Assembly (NCBI RefSeq): GCF_022829515.1
Contig: NZ_JAKSYL010000120.1
Coordinates: forward strand, 62,001 to 126,000
DNA from: Methylobacterium sp. J-048
Lineage (GTDB): Bacteria > Pseudomonadota > Alphaproteobacteria > Rhizobiales > Beijerinckiaceae
DNA: 64,000 nucleotides
Direction: 5' to 3'
Part shown: positions 40,918 to 49,808 of the stretch, one piece after another
Layout: each line of letters opens with the position of its first letter
Position numbering within the stretch: the first letter of the stretch is position 1
Made by a program: the position numbers and the translations under genes
Notes under the pieces: generated by a model
What the model saw: only the letters and a program-made list of their open reading frames with translations
Database searches by the model: none
Told to the model about the DNA's origin: nothing

Positions 40918-43170
40918 ATGACAACCACCGATATGGCCTCCGCCGGCAGCGGGCAGCCGACCGAGGGGCGCCGGGCGCTGGTCCGCACGGCGCGCACGAT
41001 CGCGGCGGCGGCGGTGGCCGCCATGGTGCTGCTGCTCGATCTGATCAGCTTCTCGCAGCTGATCTTTTCCGGCCCGCTGGCGGAGAGCCGCGTCGCCGGG
41101 ATGTCGGCGATGCTGGCGGCCTACGTGCTGGGCAGCCTCGTCTTCGTCGCGCTGCGGCGGACCGTGCTGGTGTCGCTGTCCTTCATCGGGGCGGCCGCGA
41201 TCGTGCAGGCGGCGATCGCCGCCGCGGTGGCCGGGGAACTCCGGGACGCGGGCGTCACAGATCCCGCCACGGTCGGCCGGATCGTGCTCGTCGCCTGCGG
41301 GGTCTCGACCTTCGCCACCGGCCTCGTCTTCGCGCTGCTCGGCACGCTGCGCGCCTCGCTGCTGGCGCAGCTCCTGCCCTACCCGGTCCTGACCGGGTTC
41401 CTCGGCGGCGTCGGGCTGCTGTTCCTGAAGAGCGGCGTGCAGATCGGCGCGCATCTCGACGATCCCGCCGCGGCGCTCCTGGGCCTGCTCGACCCGGCGA
41501 TGCTCGACCCGAGCCGGATCGATCCCGGACTGCTCGGGCGCATCGCCCTGTCCGTCGTCATCGGGTTCTGCGCCTTCTACCTGCCCCGGCGCATCAGGCA
41601 TTGGGGCACCTACCCGACGGTCATCCTGGCGAGCCTCGTCGTCGTGCATCTCGGCCTGGCCTGGCAGGGCATCGACACGGCAGCCGCGCAAGGCGCCGGC
41701 TGGCTGATCGAGGCGCTGCCCGCGGGATCGCTGCTGCAGGCCCCGGCCGCGCTGGCGCTCCAGGCCCTCGATCCCGCCCTGCTCCTGCCGATCCTGCCCC
41801 GGATCGCCACCGAGATCGTGGTCGCGGTGATCATCCAGATCCTCTACGTCATCAGCGTCGAGCTGGAGATGCGGCGCGAACTCGACATCGACCGGATGTT
41901 CGTCGCCTCCGGGGCGGCCAACCTGGTCGGCAGCCTGTTCGGCAGCCCGGCCATGGGCTTCGGGCGGACCTCGACCCTGCTGCTGCACAATATCGGCGGC
42001 AGCCACTGGCTCGGCTGGTGGCTGACGCTCGCCGTGATGGCCGCCCTGCTGGTGTTCGGCGCGAGCCCGCTGGCGCTGCTGCCGCGCCCGCTGGCCGGGG
42101 GCGCCCTGATCGCCATCGGGCTGGGCCTGCTGGTCAACCTCGCGCTCGCCTGCCGGACCTTCCCGGTCTGGGAGACCGGCATCGCCCTGGCGGTGTGCGG
42201 GGCGACCGCCCTGTTCGGCGCCACCGTGGGCTTCCTGGTCGGCGTCGTGCTGGCGATCCTGATCTTCGCGGTCCAGTACGGCCAGATCCCGGCGGTGCGC
42301 CGGGCGCTGTCCGGCGCGGAGCGGCGCAGCAGCGTCATCCGCGCCCCCGACACCGCCGAGCTGCTGCGCGAGGCCGGGGAGCGGACCCGGATCTACGCCC
42401 TGCAGGGCTACCTGTTCTTCCTCAACGCCCAGACGATCTATCGCCGGGCCGCCGCCGAGCCCGGCACCCTGCGCAGCCTGATCCTGGACTTTCGCGATTG
42501 CGTCGGTCTCGACAGCTCGGCGCTGATCGCGTTCCGCAAGATCGGGCAGCTCGCCGAGCAGCGCGGCTTCGACGTGCTGCTGGTCCATCTGGGGCCCGCG
42601 GCCCTCAGGCAGATCGAGCGCGGCGGCCTCGCCGGGCCGCGGCTGCGGCCGCGCCAAACCCTGGACGAGGCCCTGCGCGAGGCCGAATCGCTGCTGCTCA
42701 CCGAGGCCGGATCCGGCGGGGAGGGGGCCGTCGCGCCGTTGGCCGAGCACATGGCCGACCGGCTCGGCTGCGCCCTCGCGCCGGCCGATTTCGCGCCGTA
42801 TCTCGCCGTCCGCACCCTGGCAGCCGGGGAGGCGCTGCTCCGCCAGGGCGAGGCGGCCGACAGCTTGTACTTCCTCGAACAGGGCGTGGTCTCCATCGAG
42901 ATCGAGGTGCCCGGCCGCCCCAACCTGCGCCTGCGCACTACCACGGCCGGCACGGTGATCGGCGAGATCGGGCTGGTGCAGGGCGGACGCCGCACCGCCA
43001 CCGCCATCGCCGAGAGCCCCTGCCGGGTGGTCGGTGTCGACCGGGCCGCGCTGGCCCGGATGGAGCGCGCGCGCCCGGACCTCGCGCTGTCCCTGCAGCG
43101 CTTCCTCATCCTGGAGCTCGCCGGCAAGGTCGCCGACACCAACCGGCTGCTCGAAGCCGAGCTGACCTGA
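40918..43170 (+). CDS. SulP-family transporter with STAS and cyclic-nucleotide-binding domains, 750 aa
   Basis: SLC26/SulP anion transporter. The membrane part (about residues 25-470) starts VLLLDLISFSQLIFSGPLAE and includes FGSPAMGFGRTSTLLLHNIG and LPRPLAGGALIAIGLGLLVN. A STAS domain follows (about 490-600: SLILDFRDCVGLDSSALIAF). A cAMP-receptor-like domain is at about 618-745: GEALLRQGEAADSLYFLEQG, then GTVIGEIGLVQGGRRTATAI. The C-terminal domain suggests gating by a cyclic nucleotide. The transported anion is unknown. I start at the ATG at 40918, nearest the membrane domain; an in-frame start at 40849 is possible. Confidence 0.85.
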   Translation: MTTTDMASAGSGQPTEGRRALVRTARTIAAAAVAAMVLLLDLISFSQLIFSGPLAESRVAGMSAMLAAYVLGSLVFVALRRTVLVSLSFIGAAAIVQAAIAAAVAGELRDAGVTDPATVGRIVLVACGVSTFATGLVFALLGTLRASLLAQLLPYPVLTGFLGGVGLLFLKSGVQIGAHLDDPAAALLGLLDPAMLDPSRIDPGLLGRIALSVVIGFCAFYLPRRIRHWGTYPTVILASLVVVHLGLAWQGIDTAAAQGAGWLIEALPAGSLLQAPAALALQALDPALLLPILPRIATEIVVAVIIQILYVISVELEMRRELDIDRMFVASGAANLVGSLFGSPAMGFGRTSTLLLHNIGGSHWLGWWLTLAVMAALLVFGASPLALLPRPLAGGALIAIGLGLLVNLALACRTFPVWETGIALAVCGATALFGATVGFLVGVVLAILIFAVQYGQIPAVRRALSGAERRSSVIRAPDTAELLREAGERTRIYALQGYLFFLNAQTIYRRAAAEPGTLRSLILDFRDCVGLDSSALIAFRKIGQLAEQRGFDVLLVHLGPAALRQIERGGLAGPRLRPRQTLDEALREAESLLLTEAGSGGEGAVAPLAEHMADRLGCALAPADFAPYLAVRTLAAGEALLRQGEAADSLYFLEQGVVSIEIEVPGRPNLRLRTTTAGTVIGEIGLVQGGRRTATAIAESPCRVVGVDRAALARMERARPDLALSLQRFLILELAGKVADTNRLLEAELT

Positions 43171-43173
43171 AAA

Positions 43174-43569
43174 TCAGGCCGCCGCCAGCACGGCGGCGAG
43201 CCCGATATGGGTCACTTGGTGCAGGCACTGATCGACCCCGATCAGCCACCAGAACCGGGCATCGGTGGTCGGGAAACGGGTCCGCTGGCTCACCAGAGCC
43301 TTGCCGCGGTCGATGCCCGTGTGGATCACGAAATCCACGAGCGCGAGCCACCACAGGGCCGGCTTGACCGCCAGGGCGATCAGCAGCGTCCCGAGTCCGT
43401 GCAGGCCGGTATGGGCGCAGAGGGCCCCGGCCCAGGCGGAAGAGCGCTCCTTGCCCTGCGCCATCCAGTTGGTCTGGAGGAGGAAATCGGCTGCGAGGTG
43501 CTTCACCGCGAAGGCGACGAGCAGGAGCGCGAAGGCGCCCACCGGAACGGGCGTGTCGACGGACGGCAT
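43174..43569 (-). CDS. DUF3307 membrane protein, 131 aa
   Basis: Four membrane segments with conserved polar residues: AVKHLAADFLLQTNWMAQGK, then CAHTGLHGLGTLLIALAV, LVDFVIHTGIDRGKALVSQR and FWWLIGVDQCLHQVTHIGLA. These HxxxDFxLQ and DxxxHxxTH patterns define DUF3307. Function unknown. Convergent with the SulP gene, three bases apart. Confidence 0.85.
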   Translation of the reverse strand: MPSVDTPVPVGAFALLLVAFAVKHLAADFLLQTNWMAQGKERSSAWAGALCAHTGLHGLGTLLIALAVKPALWWLALVDFVIHTGIDRGKALVSQRTRFPTTDARFWWLIGVDQCLHQVTHIGLAAVLAAA

Positions 43570-43669
43570 TCCGGCCCTGTTTCTCCTGGCGCGACGGCGC
43601 GTCGAATCGTAGCCCCATCCCCCTACACCCGGCCCGCGTCCCTGGCAGCGTGATGGCGCACACAGAGGA

Positions 43670-43712
43670 TCGGGTTTCCAGAGGGCCGCGGCCCAGCCCT
43701 TTGGAAACCCGA
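43670..43712. repeat. Intergenic inverted repeat of the GGGTTTCCAAAGGG type
   Basis: TCGGGTTTCCAGAGGG (43670-43685) pairs with CCCTTTGGAAACCCGA (43697-43712), one mismatch. The arm resembles the first hairpin of the cluster at 49688-49795, so the two probably belong to one repeat family. Confidence 0.7.
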
Positions 43713-43773
43713 CCTTTACGCCTCACCCCCGGGGGCGGGTGACGCGCGGCGCCGGCACGCCTAACCTGCGTCG

Positions 43774-44799
43774 ATGCGCGTCTTCCACACCGCCGATTCC
43801 GCCCGGCACGATCCCGAGCTCTACCTGCGGCGCGGCACGCCGATCCCGCATCCTGAGCAGGCCTCCCGCTACGCCATCCTGCACGCGGCGGCCCGGGACG
43901 GCGGCCACGCCCTCGCGGAGCCCACCGATCGCGGGCTCGATCCGATCCGGGCCGTGCACGAGGCCGGCTACGTCGCGTTCCTGGCGGAGGCCTGGGCGCG
44001 CCGGGCGGAGATCCCGGGCATCGCCGATGAGATCCTCACGGGCAGCTTCGCCCGGCCGCAGATGCACCGGACGCCCACCGGCCTGCTCGGGCGCGTCGGC
44101 CTCTACACCGCCGACACCTCGACGCCGATCCGGGCCGGGACCTGGGCGGCGGTCTACGGCGCGGCGCAATGCGCCGTCGCGGCCGCCGACGCGGCCCTGG
44201 AGACGGGCCACGCCTATGCGTTGTGCCGGCCGCCCGGCCACCACGCCTACGCGGATTCCGCCGGCGGCTTCTGCTTCCTCAACAACAGCGCGATCGCGGC
44301 GGAGCGCATGCGGGCGACCGGGGGCGGCCCCGTGGCGATCCTCGACATCGACGTGCACCACGGCAACGGCACGCAGGGGATCTTTTATACGCGCGGCGAC
44401 GTCCTCACCGTCTCGGTCCACGCGGACCCGGCGGACTATTTCCCGTTCTATGCCGGCTATGCCGACGAGACCGGTGCGGGGGCCGGCGCCGGCCTCAACC
44501 GCAACCTGCCACTGCCGCCGGGCTCCGGCGACGCACCGTGGCTCGCCGCCGTGGAGGCCGGGCTCGCGGCGATCGCGGCGTTCAAGCCGCGGGGGCTGGT
44601 GGTGGCTCTGGGCCTCGACGCCGCCGCGGACGACCCGATCGGAATCCTCGCGGTGACCGGAGCGGGCTTCGCCGCCGCGGCGCATCGGATCGCGCGCGCC
44701 GGGCTGCCCACCGCGATCGTCCAGGAGGGCGGCTACCTCTGTCCGGCCCTGCCGGAGAACCTGACGACCTTCCTGGCGGCGTTTGACGCAGCGCGCTGA
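43774..44799 (+). CDS. Histone-deacetylase-superfamily amidohydrolase (acetylpolyamine type), 341 aa
   Basis: Zinc hydrolase removing acetyl groups from polyamines or related amines. Active-site motifs are complete: ALCRPPGHHAYADSAGGFCF (tandem His and general base), VAILDIDVHHGNGTQGIFYT (zinc Asp and His), GLVVALGLDAAADDPIG (second zinc Asp), and IVQEGGYLCPALPENL (catalytic Tyr in GGY). The 341-residue length equals Mycoplana AphA, and the VYGAAQCAVAAADAALETG helix fits. Cytoplasmic, monocistronic. Confidence 0.9.
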   Translation: MRVFHTADSARHDPELYLRRGTPIPHPEQASRYAILHAAARDGGHALAEPTDRGLDPIRAVHEAGYVAFLAEAWARRAEIPGIADEILTGSFARPQMHRTPTGLLGRVGLYTADTSTPIRAGTWAAVYGAAQCAVAAADAALETGHAYALCRPPGHHAYADSAGGFCFLNNSAIAAERMRATGGGPVAILDIDVHHGNGTQGIFYTRGDVLTVSVHADPADYFPFYAGYADETGAGAGAGLNRNLPLPPGSGDAPWLAAVEAGLAAIAAFKPRGLVVALGLDAAADDPIGILAVTGAGFAAAAHRIARAGLPTAIVQEGGYLCPALPENLTTFLAAFDAAR

Positions 44800-44862
44800 C
44801 GGGTGCCTTGCAGCATGCTCCGCTCATCAATATAGTGAATATAACTACTTCAAGGCGTGGCC

Positions 44863-45108
44863 ATGGACGAGGCTATCCCGGCGGCGGAAGCCAACCGCAA
44901 GTTTTCGCTCCTGATGCGCGGCGTCCGCGACGGCAACAGCTACGTCGTGACCAGCCATGGACGGCCCGTCGCCCGGATCGTCCCTGCGAGCGAGCGCGAT
45001 GGCGTGGCCTCCGGCGCGCGGGCGACGCTGCTGTCGCGCCTTCAACGTCAACCGGTCGTCCAAGCCGGGCCTTGGACGCGCGAGGCGCTTCACGAGGACG
45101 AGCGTTGA
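44863..45108 (+). CDS. Phd/YefM-family antitoxin, 81 aa
   Basis: N-terminal DNA-binding part AIPAAEANRKFSLLMRGVRD and strand GNSYVVTSHGRPVARIVPAS are the Phd antitoxin signature. The C-terminal tail (QPVVQAGPWTREALHEDER) would wrap the toxin. ATG 44863 has AAGG eight bases upstream; the GTG at 44857 is too close to it. AT-rich DNA with ATATAGTGAATATAAC precedes the gene and is a likely autoregulated promoter. The stop overlaps the toxin start. Confidence 0.85.
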   Translation: MDEAIPAAEANRKFSLLMRGVRDGNSYVVTSHGRPVARIVPASERDGVASGARATLLSRLQRQPVVQAGPWTREALHEDER

Positions 45109-45566
45109 AGGTCGCACTCGATACCAACCTCCTCGCCTACGCGGAGGGCGTCAACGATGCGATGAAGCGCGATCGCGCTGTCGAACTGCTGGGCCGCTTG
45201 CCGCAGGACGCCGCGATCATCCCCGTCCAAGTGCTGGGCGAGTTGTTCAACCTTCTGGTCCGCAAGGCCGGACGGTCGCGCCCGGAAGCCCGGGATGCCC
45301 TTCTGGGCTGGCGGGACGCGTTCGGGATCGTCGCCACGACACCGGAGGTGATGCTGGCCGCCTTCGACTTGGCGACGGATCACCGTCTCGGCATCTGGGA
45401 CGCGGCCATCCTGTCCGCCGCCGCGCAGGCCGGTTGCCGGCTGCTTTTGTCCGAAGATCTCCAGGACGGCTTCACCTGGAACGGGGTGACGATCGCCAAC
45501 CCCTTCGCGTCACCGCACCACCCGCTGCTGGATGCCATGCTGGCGGGAGGAGCAGAGTTGTACTGA
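45105..45566 (+). CDS. VapC-like PIN-domain toxin, 153 aa
   Basis: Endoribonuclease of the PIN family. Catalytic acids: VALDTNLLAYAEG (first Asp), VQVLGELFNLLVRKAG (Glu), LGIWDAAILSAAAQAG (Asp) and LLLSEDLQDGFTW (final acids). It begins at a TTG overlapping the antitoxin stop (TTGA), so translation is coupled and its output kept low. Length is normal and nothing is missing, so the pair is probably active. Confidence 0.88.
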   Translation: MKVALDTNLLAYAEGVNDAMKRDRAVELLGRLPQDAAIIPVQVLGELFNLLVRKAGRSRPEARDALLGWRDAFGIVATTPEVMLAAFDLATDHRLGIWDAAILSAAAQAGCRLLLSEDLQDGFTWNGVTIANPFASPHHPLLDAMLAGGAELY

Positions 45567-45574
45567 TCCCTGCA

Positions 45575-45600
45575 GCCCCTCCCCATCCCTGGAGAGGGGC
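45575..45600. terminator. Bidirectional hairpin between vapC and trcR
   Basis: GCCCCTC (45575-45581) pairs with GAGGGGC (45594-45600) between convergent genes. Short stem without a T-run, so only moderately convincing. Confidence 0.45.
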
Positions 45601-45613
45601 CAGATCGCCGATC

Positions 45614-46315
45614 CTACTCCTCGTCGTCCTCGTCCTGATGCCGGCCCTTGAGCTTGGCGAAGACGGAATCGGCGTCGATGCGCTCCTCGCGGCCGCCGGG
45701 CTCGGCCGTCTCCTCGGGCTCGGGCGCCGTCGAGACCTCGGTGGGCAGGAGCGAGGCGCCGGATTCGGCCGCCAAGGCCGCCGGGCGGTCGGCCGCCGCG
45801 CGCTGGACCTCGAAGTCGAGGTTGATCTGGGTGGTCAGGCCGAGGGTCACCGGGTCCATTGGCTGGAGCGAGCCGGAATTCCAGTGGGTGCGCTCGCGGA
45901 TCTGCTGGATCGTCGACTTGGTGGTGCCGACCAAACGGATGATCTGCGCGTCCTTCAGCTCGGGGTGGTTGCGCAGCAGCCACAGGATGGCGTTCGGCCG
46001 GTCCTGGCGGCGCGACAGCGGGGTGTAGCGCGGCCCCTTGGTGGTGCGCTTCACCTCCGGCAGCTTCACCTTCGAGACGGCGGGCTTGAGCTTGTAGTGC
46101 GGCGCCTTCTGGGCCTTCTCGATCTCGTCGCGGGTGAGCTGGCCGGTGGAGACCGGGTCGAGCCCCTTGATGCCGGCCGCGACCTCGCCGTCGGCGATGC
46201 CCTTCACCTCGAGCGGGTGCAGCTTGCAGAAGTCGGCGATCTGCTCGAAGGCCAGGGAGGTGTTCTCGACCAGCCAGACGGCGGTCGCCTTCGGCATCAG
46301 CGGACCCTGGGACAT
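45614..46315 (-). CDS. trcR: Cell-cycle regulator TrcR (DUF1013), 233 aa
   Basis: Alphaproteobacterial DNA-binding regulator. Conserved core: MPKATAVWLVENTSLAFEQI, ADFCKLHPLEVKGIADGEVA, GLDPVSTGQLTRDEIEKAQK and RTTKGPRYTPLSRRQDRPNA with the helix-turn-helix that follows, PELKDAQIIRLVGTTKSTIQ. The C-terminus is acidic (HQDEDDEE). ATG 46315 is used; the ATG six codons later is also possible and begins the strict family consensus. Usually an essential-like, conserved gene in this class, so it marks core chromosome. Confidence 0.88.
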   Translation of the reverse strand: MSQGPLMPKATAVWLVENTSLAFEQIADFCKLHPLEVKGIADGEVAAGIKGLDPVSTGQLTRDEIEKAQKAPHYKLKPAVSKVKLPEVKRTTKGPRYTPLSRRQDRPNAILWLLRNHPELKDAQIIRLVGTTKSTIQQIRERTHWNSGSLQPMDPVTLGLTTQINLDFEVQRAAADRPAALAAESGASLLPTEVSTAPEPEETAEPGGREERIDADSVFAKLKGRHQDEDDEE

Positions 46316-46780
46316 GTGCTCTCGTGCTCCGGCCTGGCGGGACGGGGGCCGGGCACCGGGCCGCGGGCTCCGGATGCAGATCCGGAAGTCCCGTCTCACG
46401 CTGTCGAATGGGGATGGCTCACTATAGGGCCGCCCGGGGTGGGGCGCAATCGCGGGTTCGACGGTTCGGGACGCCGAGCGCCGATTAACCGAGGCTGTAG
46501 GCCCGGCTACAAACCGGATGTGAGCCTGACCGACTCACCCGCGAAGGCCGCACGCGGCCCGATGCGGCCGGGAGTGCAGAGGATGGTCCTCTCTCTGGCA
46601 TGGTCCAGAAAAGCGAATGGCGAGTGGAGCTTCCGGCTCCGCCTCGCCATTCCTCTCTGGGCTTGGCTACACCTAAGCAGGTGAATGCCAGGGATCGGCG
46701 GTAGCCGCCGCCGATCCCACTCCCCAATATAGCGCGGCCCGGGACGAGCAACAACGGCCGCGCGGGGAAGAGCAAGCCCC
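46316..46780. other. Intergenic stretch with a long hairpin
   Basis: No gene. A hairpin at 46615-46652 has arms GAATGGCGAG and CTCGCCATTC, with a nested GGAGC/GGCTCC stem in its loop. It might end the upstream-reading binding-protein transcript or be a small intergenic palindrome. No T-run follows. Confidence 0.5.
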
Positions 46781-47824
46781 CTACTTCCCCGGCAGCCCGT
46801 GGACGATCGGGAAGAACGTGTCCTTCCAATCCTTCGGCTCGGCCTTGATGGTCTTCATCGCATAGAAGTGCCGGGCCTGGAGCATGATCCCGTACGGGGT
46901 GGTGGAAAAGTTGGTCCCCGGCTCCTTCATGATCGCCACCAGGGTCTCGGGGGGCGTCTTGTCGTTGGTGGCAGCGATGTAGTCCTTGGCGGCCTGGAGC
47001 GGATCCTTGGCGATCTCGGCATTCGCCGCGTCGATGGCGGCCACGATGGCGGCGGCGAGCTTGGGGTTGCGGGTGAACCAGCCGGTGCGGGCGTAGAAGA
47101 TCGCGTTGCTCACCGGTTCGCCGACCAGCTCGTAGGAGTTGAGCACCGTGTGGATCGCCGGGTTCTGCAACTCGCGCTGCTGGAACGGCGGCAGCGAGAA
47201 GTGGCTGTTGACCTCGTTCTGAGGGCTGGCTAGCGCCGCCACCGCGTCGGGATGGCCGAGCTGGACGGTCAGCGGGTCGAGCCGGGTCGTCCCGTCCGGC
47301 CCGAACGCCTTCCTGGCAGCGATCTGCAGCAGCACGGCTTGCGTCGAGACCTTCACGGAGGGCAGGGCGATCTTGTCCTTGCCGGAGAAGTCGCTGAGCG
47401 TCTTCACGTCCGGGTTGCGGGTGAGCAGCAGCATCGGCGTCGAGCCGACGCCGCACAGCCCCTTCACGTCGCCCCGGGTGCGGTCGTTGAGCAGCAGCAT
47501 GTTGGTGGAGCCGCTGTCGACGATGTCGATGTTGCCCGACAGGAGCGCGTCGTTGCCGGCCGCCCCGCTGGTCAGGTTCACCCACTCGACCGCGACGTCG
47601 CCGAGGCCGGCCGCCTTGGCCTGCTTCTCGATCAGCTTGTGCGTCTCCGCGAGCACCGCCGGCAGGTAGACGAAACCGGGCTGCCGGCTGATCCGGACCT
47701 TGGAATCGTCGGCCCGGGCCGGGGCGGCGAAGACCAGCCCCGCCACCATCAGGGCGGCCGGTCCCGCCCGGACGAGGCGGCGGCAGATCCCCGGAATCGA
47801 ATCCGCCCGCGGCATGCGCACCAT
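46781..47824 (-). CDS. NitT/TauT-type ABC substrate-binding protein (orphan), 347 aa
   Basis: Periplasmic binding protein. Leader GPAALMVAGLVFAAPARADD. The fold shows VRISRQPGFVYLPAVLAETH, then WVNLTSGAAGNDALLSGNID and IVDSGSTNMLLL, as in taurine/nitrate/sulfonate-type receptors. KTLSDFSGKDKIALPSVKVS and NPKLAAAIVAAIDAANAEIA complete the pattern. No permease or ATPase lies beside it, so it either borrows another transporter or the partner is elsewhere. The ligand is unknown. Its stop precedes the long non-coding stretch containing the hairpin at 46615. Confidence 0.85.
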   Translation of the reverse strand: MVRMPRADSIPGICRRLVRAGPAALMVAGLVFAAPARADDSKVRISRQPGFVYLPAVLAETHKLIEKQAKAAGLGDVAVEWVNLTSGAAGNDALLSGNIDIVDSGSTNMLLLNDRTRGDVKGLCGVGSTPMLLLTRNPDVKTLSDFSGKDKIALPSVKVSTQAVLLQIAARKAFGPDGTTRLDPLTVQLGHPDAVAALASPQNEVNSHFSLPPFQQRELQNPAIHTVLNSYELVGEPVSNAIFYARTGWFTRNPKLAAAIVAAIDAANAEIAKDPLQAAKDYIAATNDKTPPETLVAIMKEPGTNFSTTPYGIMLQARHFYAMKTIKAEPKDWKDTFFPIVHGLPGK

Positions 47825-47978
47825 CTCGTTCCTCCCTTAAACCCGCCGGCTTCGTGTCCGGATCCGGGCTTTCGTTGACCGCGAGTGGACAGTCTCGATC
47901 CGGCGAGCGCAAGGCCCAGAATCGTCTTCATAGTTCGGTAATGATAAAATCTTACAATTCCTCATCGTCATCATTGCT

Positions 47979-49667
47979 ATGAGCGCTTTCGTGAAGATTG
48001 GCATCGGGGCGAAGCTCCACACCATCACGGCCACTGCGTTGGTCGGCATCGCCGTGGTCTCGGGCATCGGCCTGCTCAACCTGAAATCGCAGGTGGAGCA
48101 GGACCGCATGGGCAAGACCCACAACCTGACGGATGTCGCCTATGGCATGGTCGCCTACTTCGAGGGCGAGGAGCGGGCCGGGCGGCTGTCGCGGGGCGAT
48201 GCCCAGGGCGCGGCGATCCACGCCCTGAAGAGCCTGCGCTACGACGGCGAGGAATACTTTTGGATCAACGACATGCAGGCCCGCATGATCGCGCATCCGA
48301 CCAAGCCCGCGATGGAGGGCAAAGACCTCACCGCCATGCAGGACCCGACCGGCAAGTACCTGTTCCAGGACTTCGTCGCGGCCGGGAAGCAGCCGGGCGG
48401 GAGCTACGTCCAGTATTCCTGGCCCCGGCCCGGAGCCGACGTACCGGTTCCGAAGGTCGCCTACATACGCGGCTTCGCCCCCTGGGGCTGGGTGGTCGGC
48501 ACCGGCATCTACGCCGACGACACCGCGGCGATCCTGTGGGACGCGGCCTGGCGGACGGCGGCCGGGATGCTGGTGGTGATCGCGCTGATCGGCCTGCTGG
48601 CGGCCCTGATCGGCCGCCGGGTGACCCGGCCGCTCCTGGCCCTGAACCAGGCCATGCACCGCCTCGCGGCGGGCGACACCGCCGCCGCGGTGCCTGAGCG
48701 CGGGCGCAACGACGAGATCGGCACGATGGCCGGTGCCGTGCAGGTGTTCAAGGACGCGCTGATCGCCAAGGCCGAGACGGATGCCCGCGCCGCCGATGGT
48801 GCCGAGGGGGCAGCCCGCCGCGCCGCTTCCCTCGACAGCCTGACCCGAGCCTTCGAGACCCGGGCGGGCGACTTGAGCCGGGGCCTCGCGGCGGCGGCCT
48901 CCGAACTCGAGGTCACCGCCCAGGCGATGACCGCCACGGCCGCCCGCGGCACCGAGCGCTCCGGCGTGGTCACCGCCCAGGCGGCCGGGACCTCGGCGGA
49001 CGTCCAGACCGCGGCGGCGGCCACTGAGGAGATGTCGGCCTCGGTCCAGGAGATCGCCGGGCAGGTGCACCGCACTTCGGAGATCGCCGGGCGGGCGGCC
49101 GAGGCCACCCGCCAGGGCGAGGCGACGGTGCGGGCGCTGGCGGACGGCACCGAGCGGATCGGCGACGTGGTCGCCCTCATCTCCGGCATCGCGGCGCAGA
49201 CCAACCTGCTGGCCTTGAACGCCACCATCGAGGCGGCCCGCGCCGGCGAGGCCGGCCGCGGCTTTGCGGTGGTCGCCACGGAGGTCAAGGAACTGGCCAG
49301 CCAGACCGCCAAGGCCACCGACGACATCGCCGCCCAGATCGGCCGGATCCAGGGCGAGACCCGGCAGGCGGTGGCGGCGATCGGCGAGGTCGGCCAGACC
49401 ATCGAGGAGATGCGCAGCATCGCGGTCGGGGTCGCGGCCGCCATGGAGGAGCAGAACGCCGCGATCCAGGAGATCGTGCGCGGGGTGGTGAGCGCCGCCT
49501 CGGGGGCGCAGGCGGTGTCCGGCAGCATCGCCGACCTGCGCCAGGGCGCCGACGAGACCGGGATCGCCTCCGAGCAGGTCCTGGCCGCCGCCCGCGACCT
49601 CACCCGCGGCTCCGACGACCTCGACCAGGCGGTCAAGGACTTCCTGGCCGAGGTGAAGGCCGCTTAA
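47979..49667 (+). CDS. Methyl-accepting chemotaxis protein with single Cache domain, 562 aa
   Basis: Membrane chemoreceptor. TM1 about 8-33 ([20 protein letters not shown]). Periplasmic sCache about 35-185: [20 protein letters not shown] with the small-ligand motif, and [16 protein letters not shown] at its end. TM2 about 190-212. HAMP about 213-266 ([20 protein letters not shown]). Signalling domain about 330-562, hairpin tip [20 protein letters not shown] and [20 protein letters not shown]. No C-terminal CheR pentapeptide. The sCache type suggests sensing of a small organic acid. Monocistronic, ending just before a hairpin cluster. Confidence 0.93.
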   Translation: MSAFVKIGIGAKLHTITATALVGIAVVSGIGLLNLKSQVEQDRMGKTHNLTDVAYGMVAYFEGEERAGRLSRGDAQGAAIHALKSLRYDGEEYFWINDMQARMIAHPTKPAMEGKDLTAMQDPTGKYLFQDFVAAGKQPGGSYVQYSWPRPGADVPVPKVAYIRGFAPWGWVVGTGIYADDTAAILWDAAWRTAAGMLVVIALIGLLAALIGRRVTRPLLALNQAMHRLAAGDTAAAVPERGRNDEIGTMAGAVQVFKDALIAKAETDARAADGAEGAARRAASLDSLTRAFETRAGDLSRGLAAAASELEVTAQAMTATAARGTERSGVVTAQAAGTSADVQTAAAATEEMSASVQEIAGQVHRTSEIAGRAAEATRQGEATVRALADGTERIGDVVALISGIAAQTNLLALNATIEAARAGEAGRGFAVVATEVKELASQTAKATDDIAAQIGRIQGETRQAVAAIGEVGQTIEEMRSIAVGVAAAMEEQNAAIQEIVRGVVSAASGAQAVSGSIADLRQGADETGIASEQVLAAARDLTRGSDDLDQAVKDFLAEVKAA

Positions 49668-49687
49668 GGGACCGAAACATCGGGTTC

Positions 49688-49795
49688 CCAAAGGGCTCAG
49701 CCCTTTGGCGGGGTTCGGGGGCGGAGCCCCTGATGTATCGGGCAAAGCCCGGCACCAGGGCTCCGCCCTGGACCCGCAAAAGGTCTCGACCTTTT
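49688..49795. repeat. Cluster of four consecutive hairpins
   Basis: Four stems in series: CCAAAGGGC/GCCCTTTGG (49688-49708), GGGGC/GCCCC (49718-49730), CCAGGGC/GCCCTGG (49755-49771), and AAAAGGTC/GACCTTTT (49778-49795). All have loops of 2-3 bases. The cluster sits between convergent genes and likely ends both transcripts. It resembles the repeat at 43670-43712. Confidence 0.7.
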
Positions 49796-49808
49796 GAAAC
49801 CGAGACGT

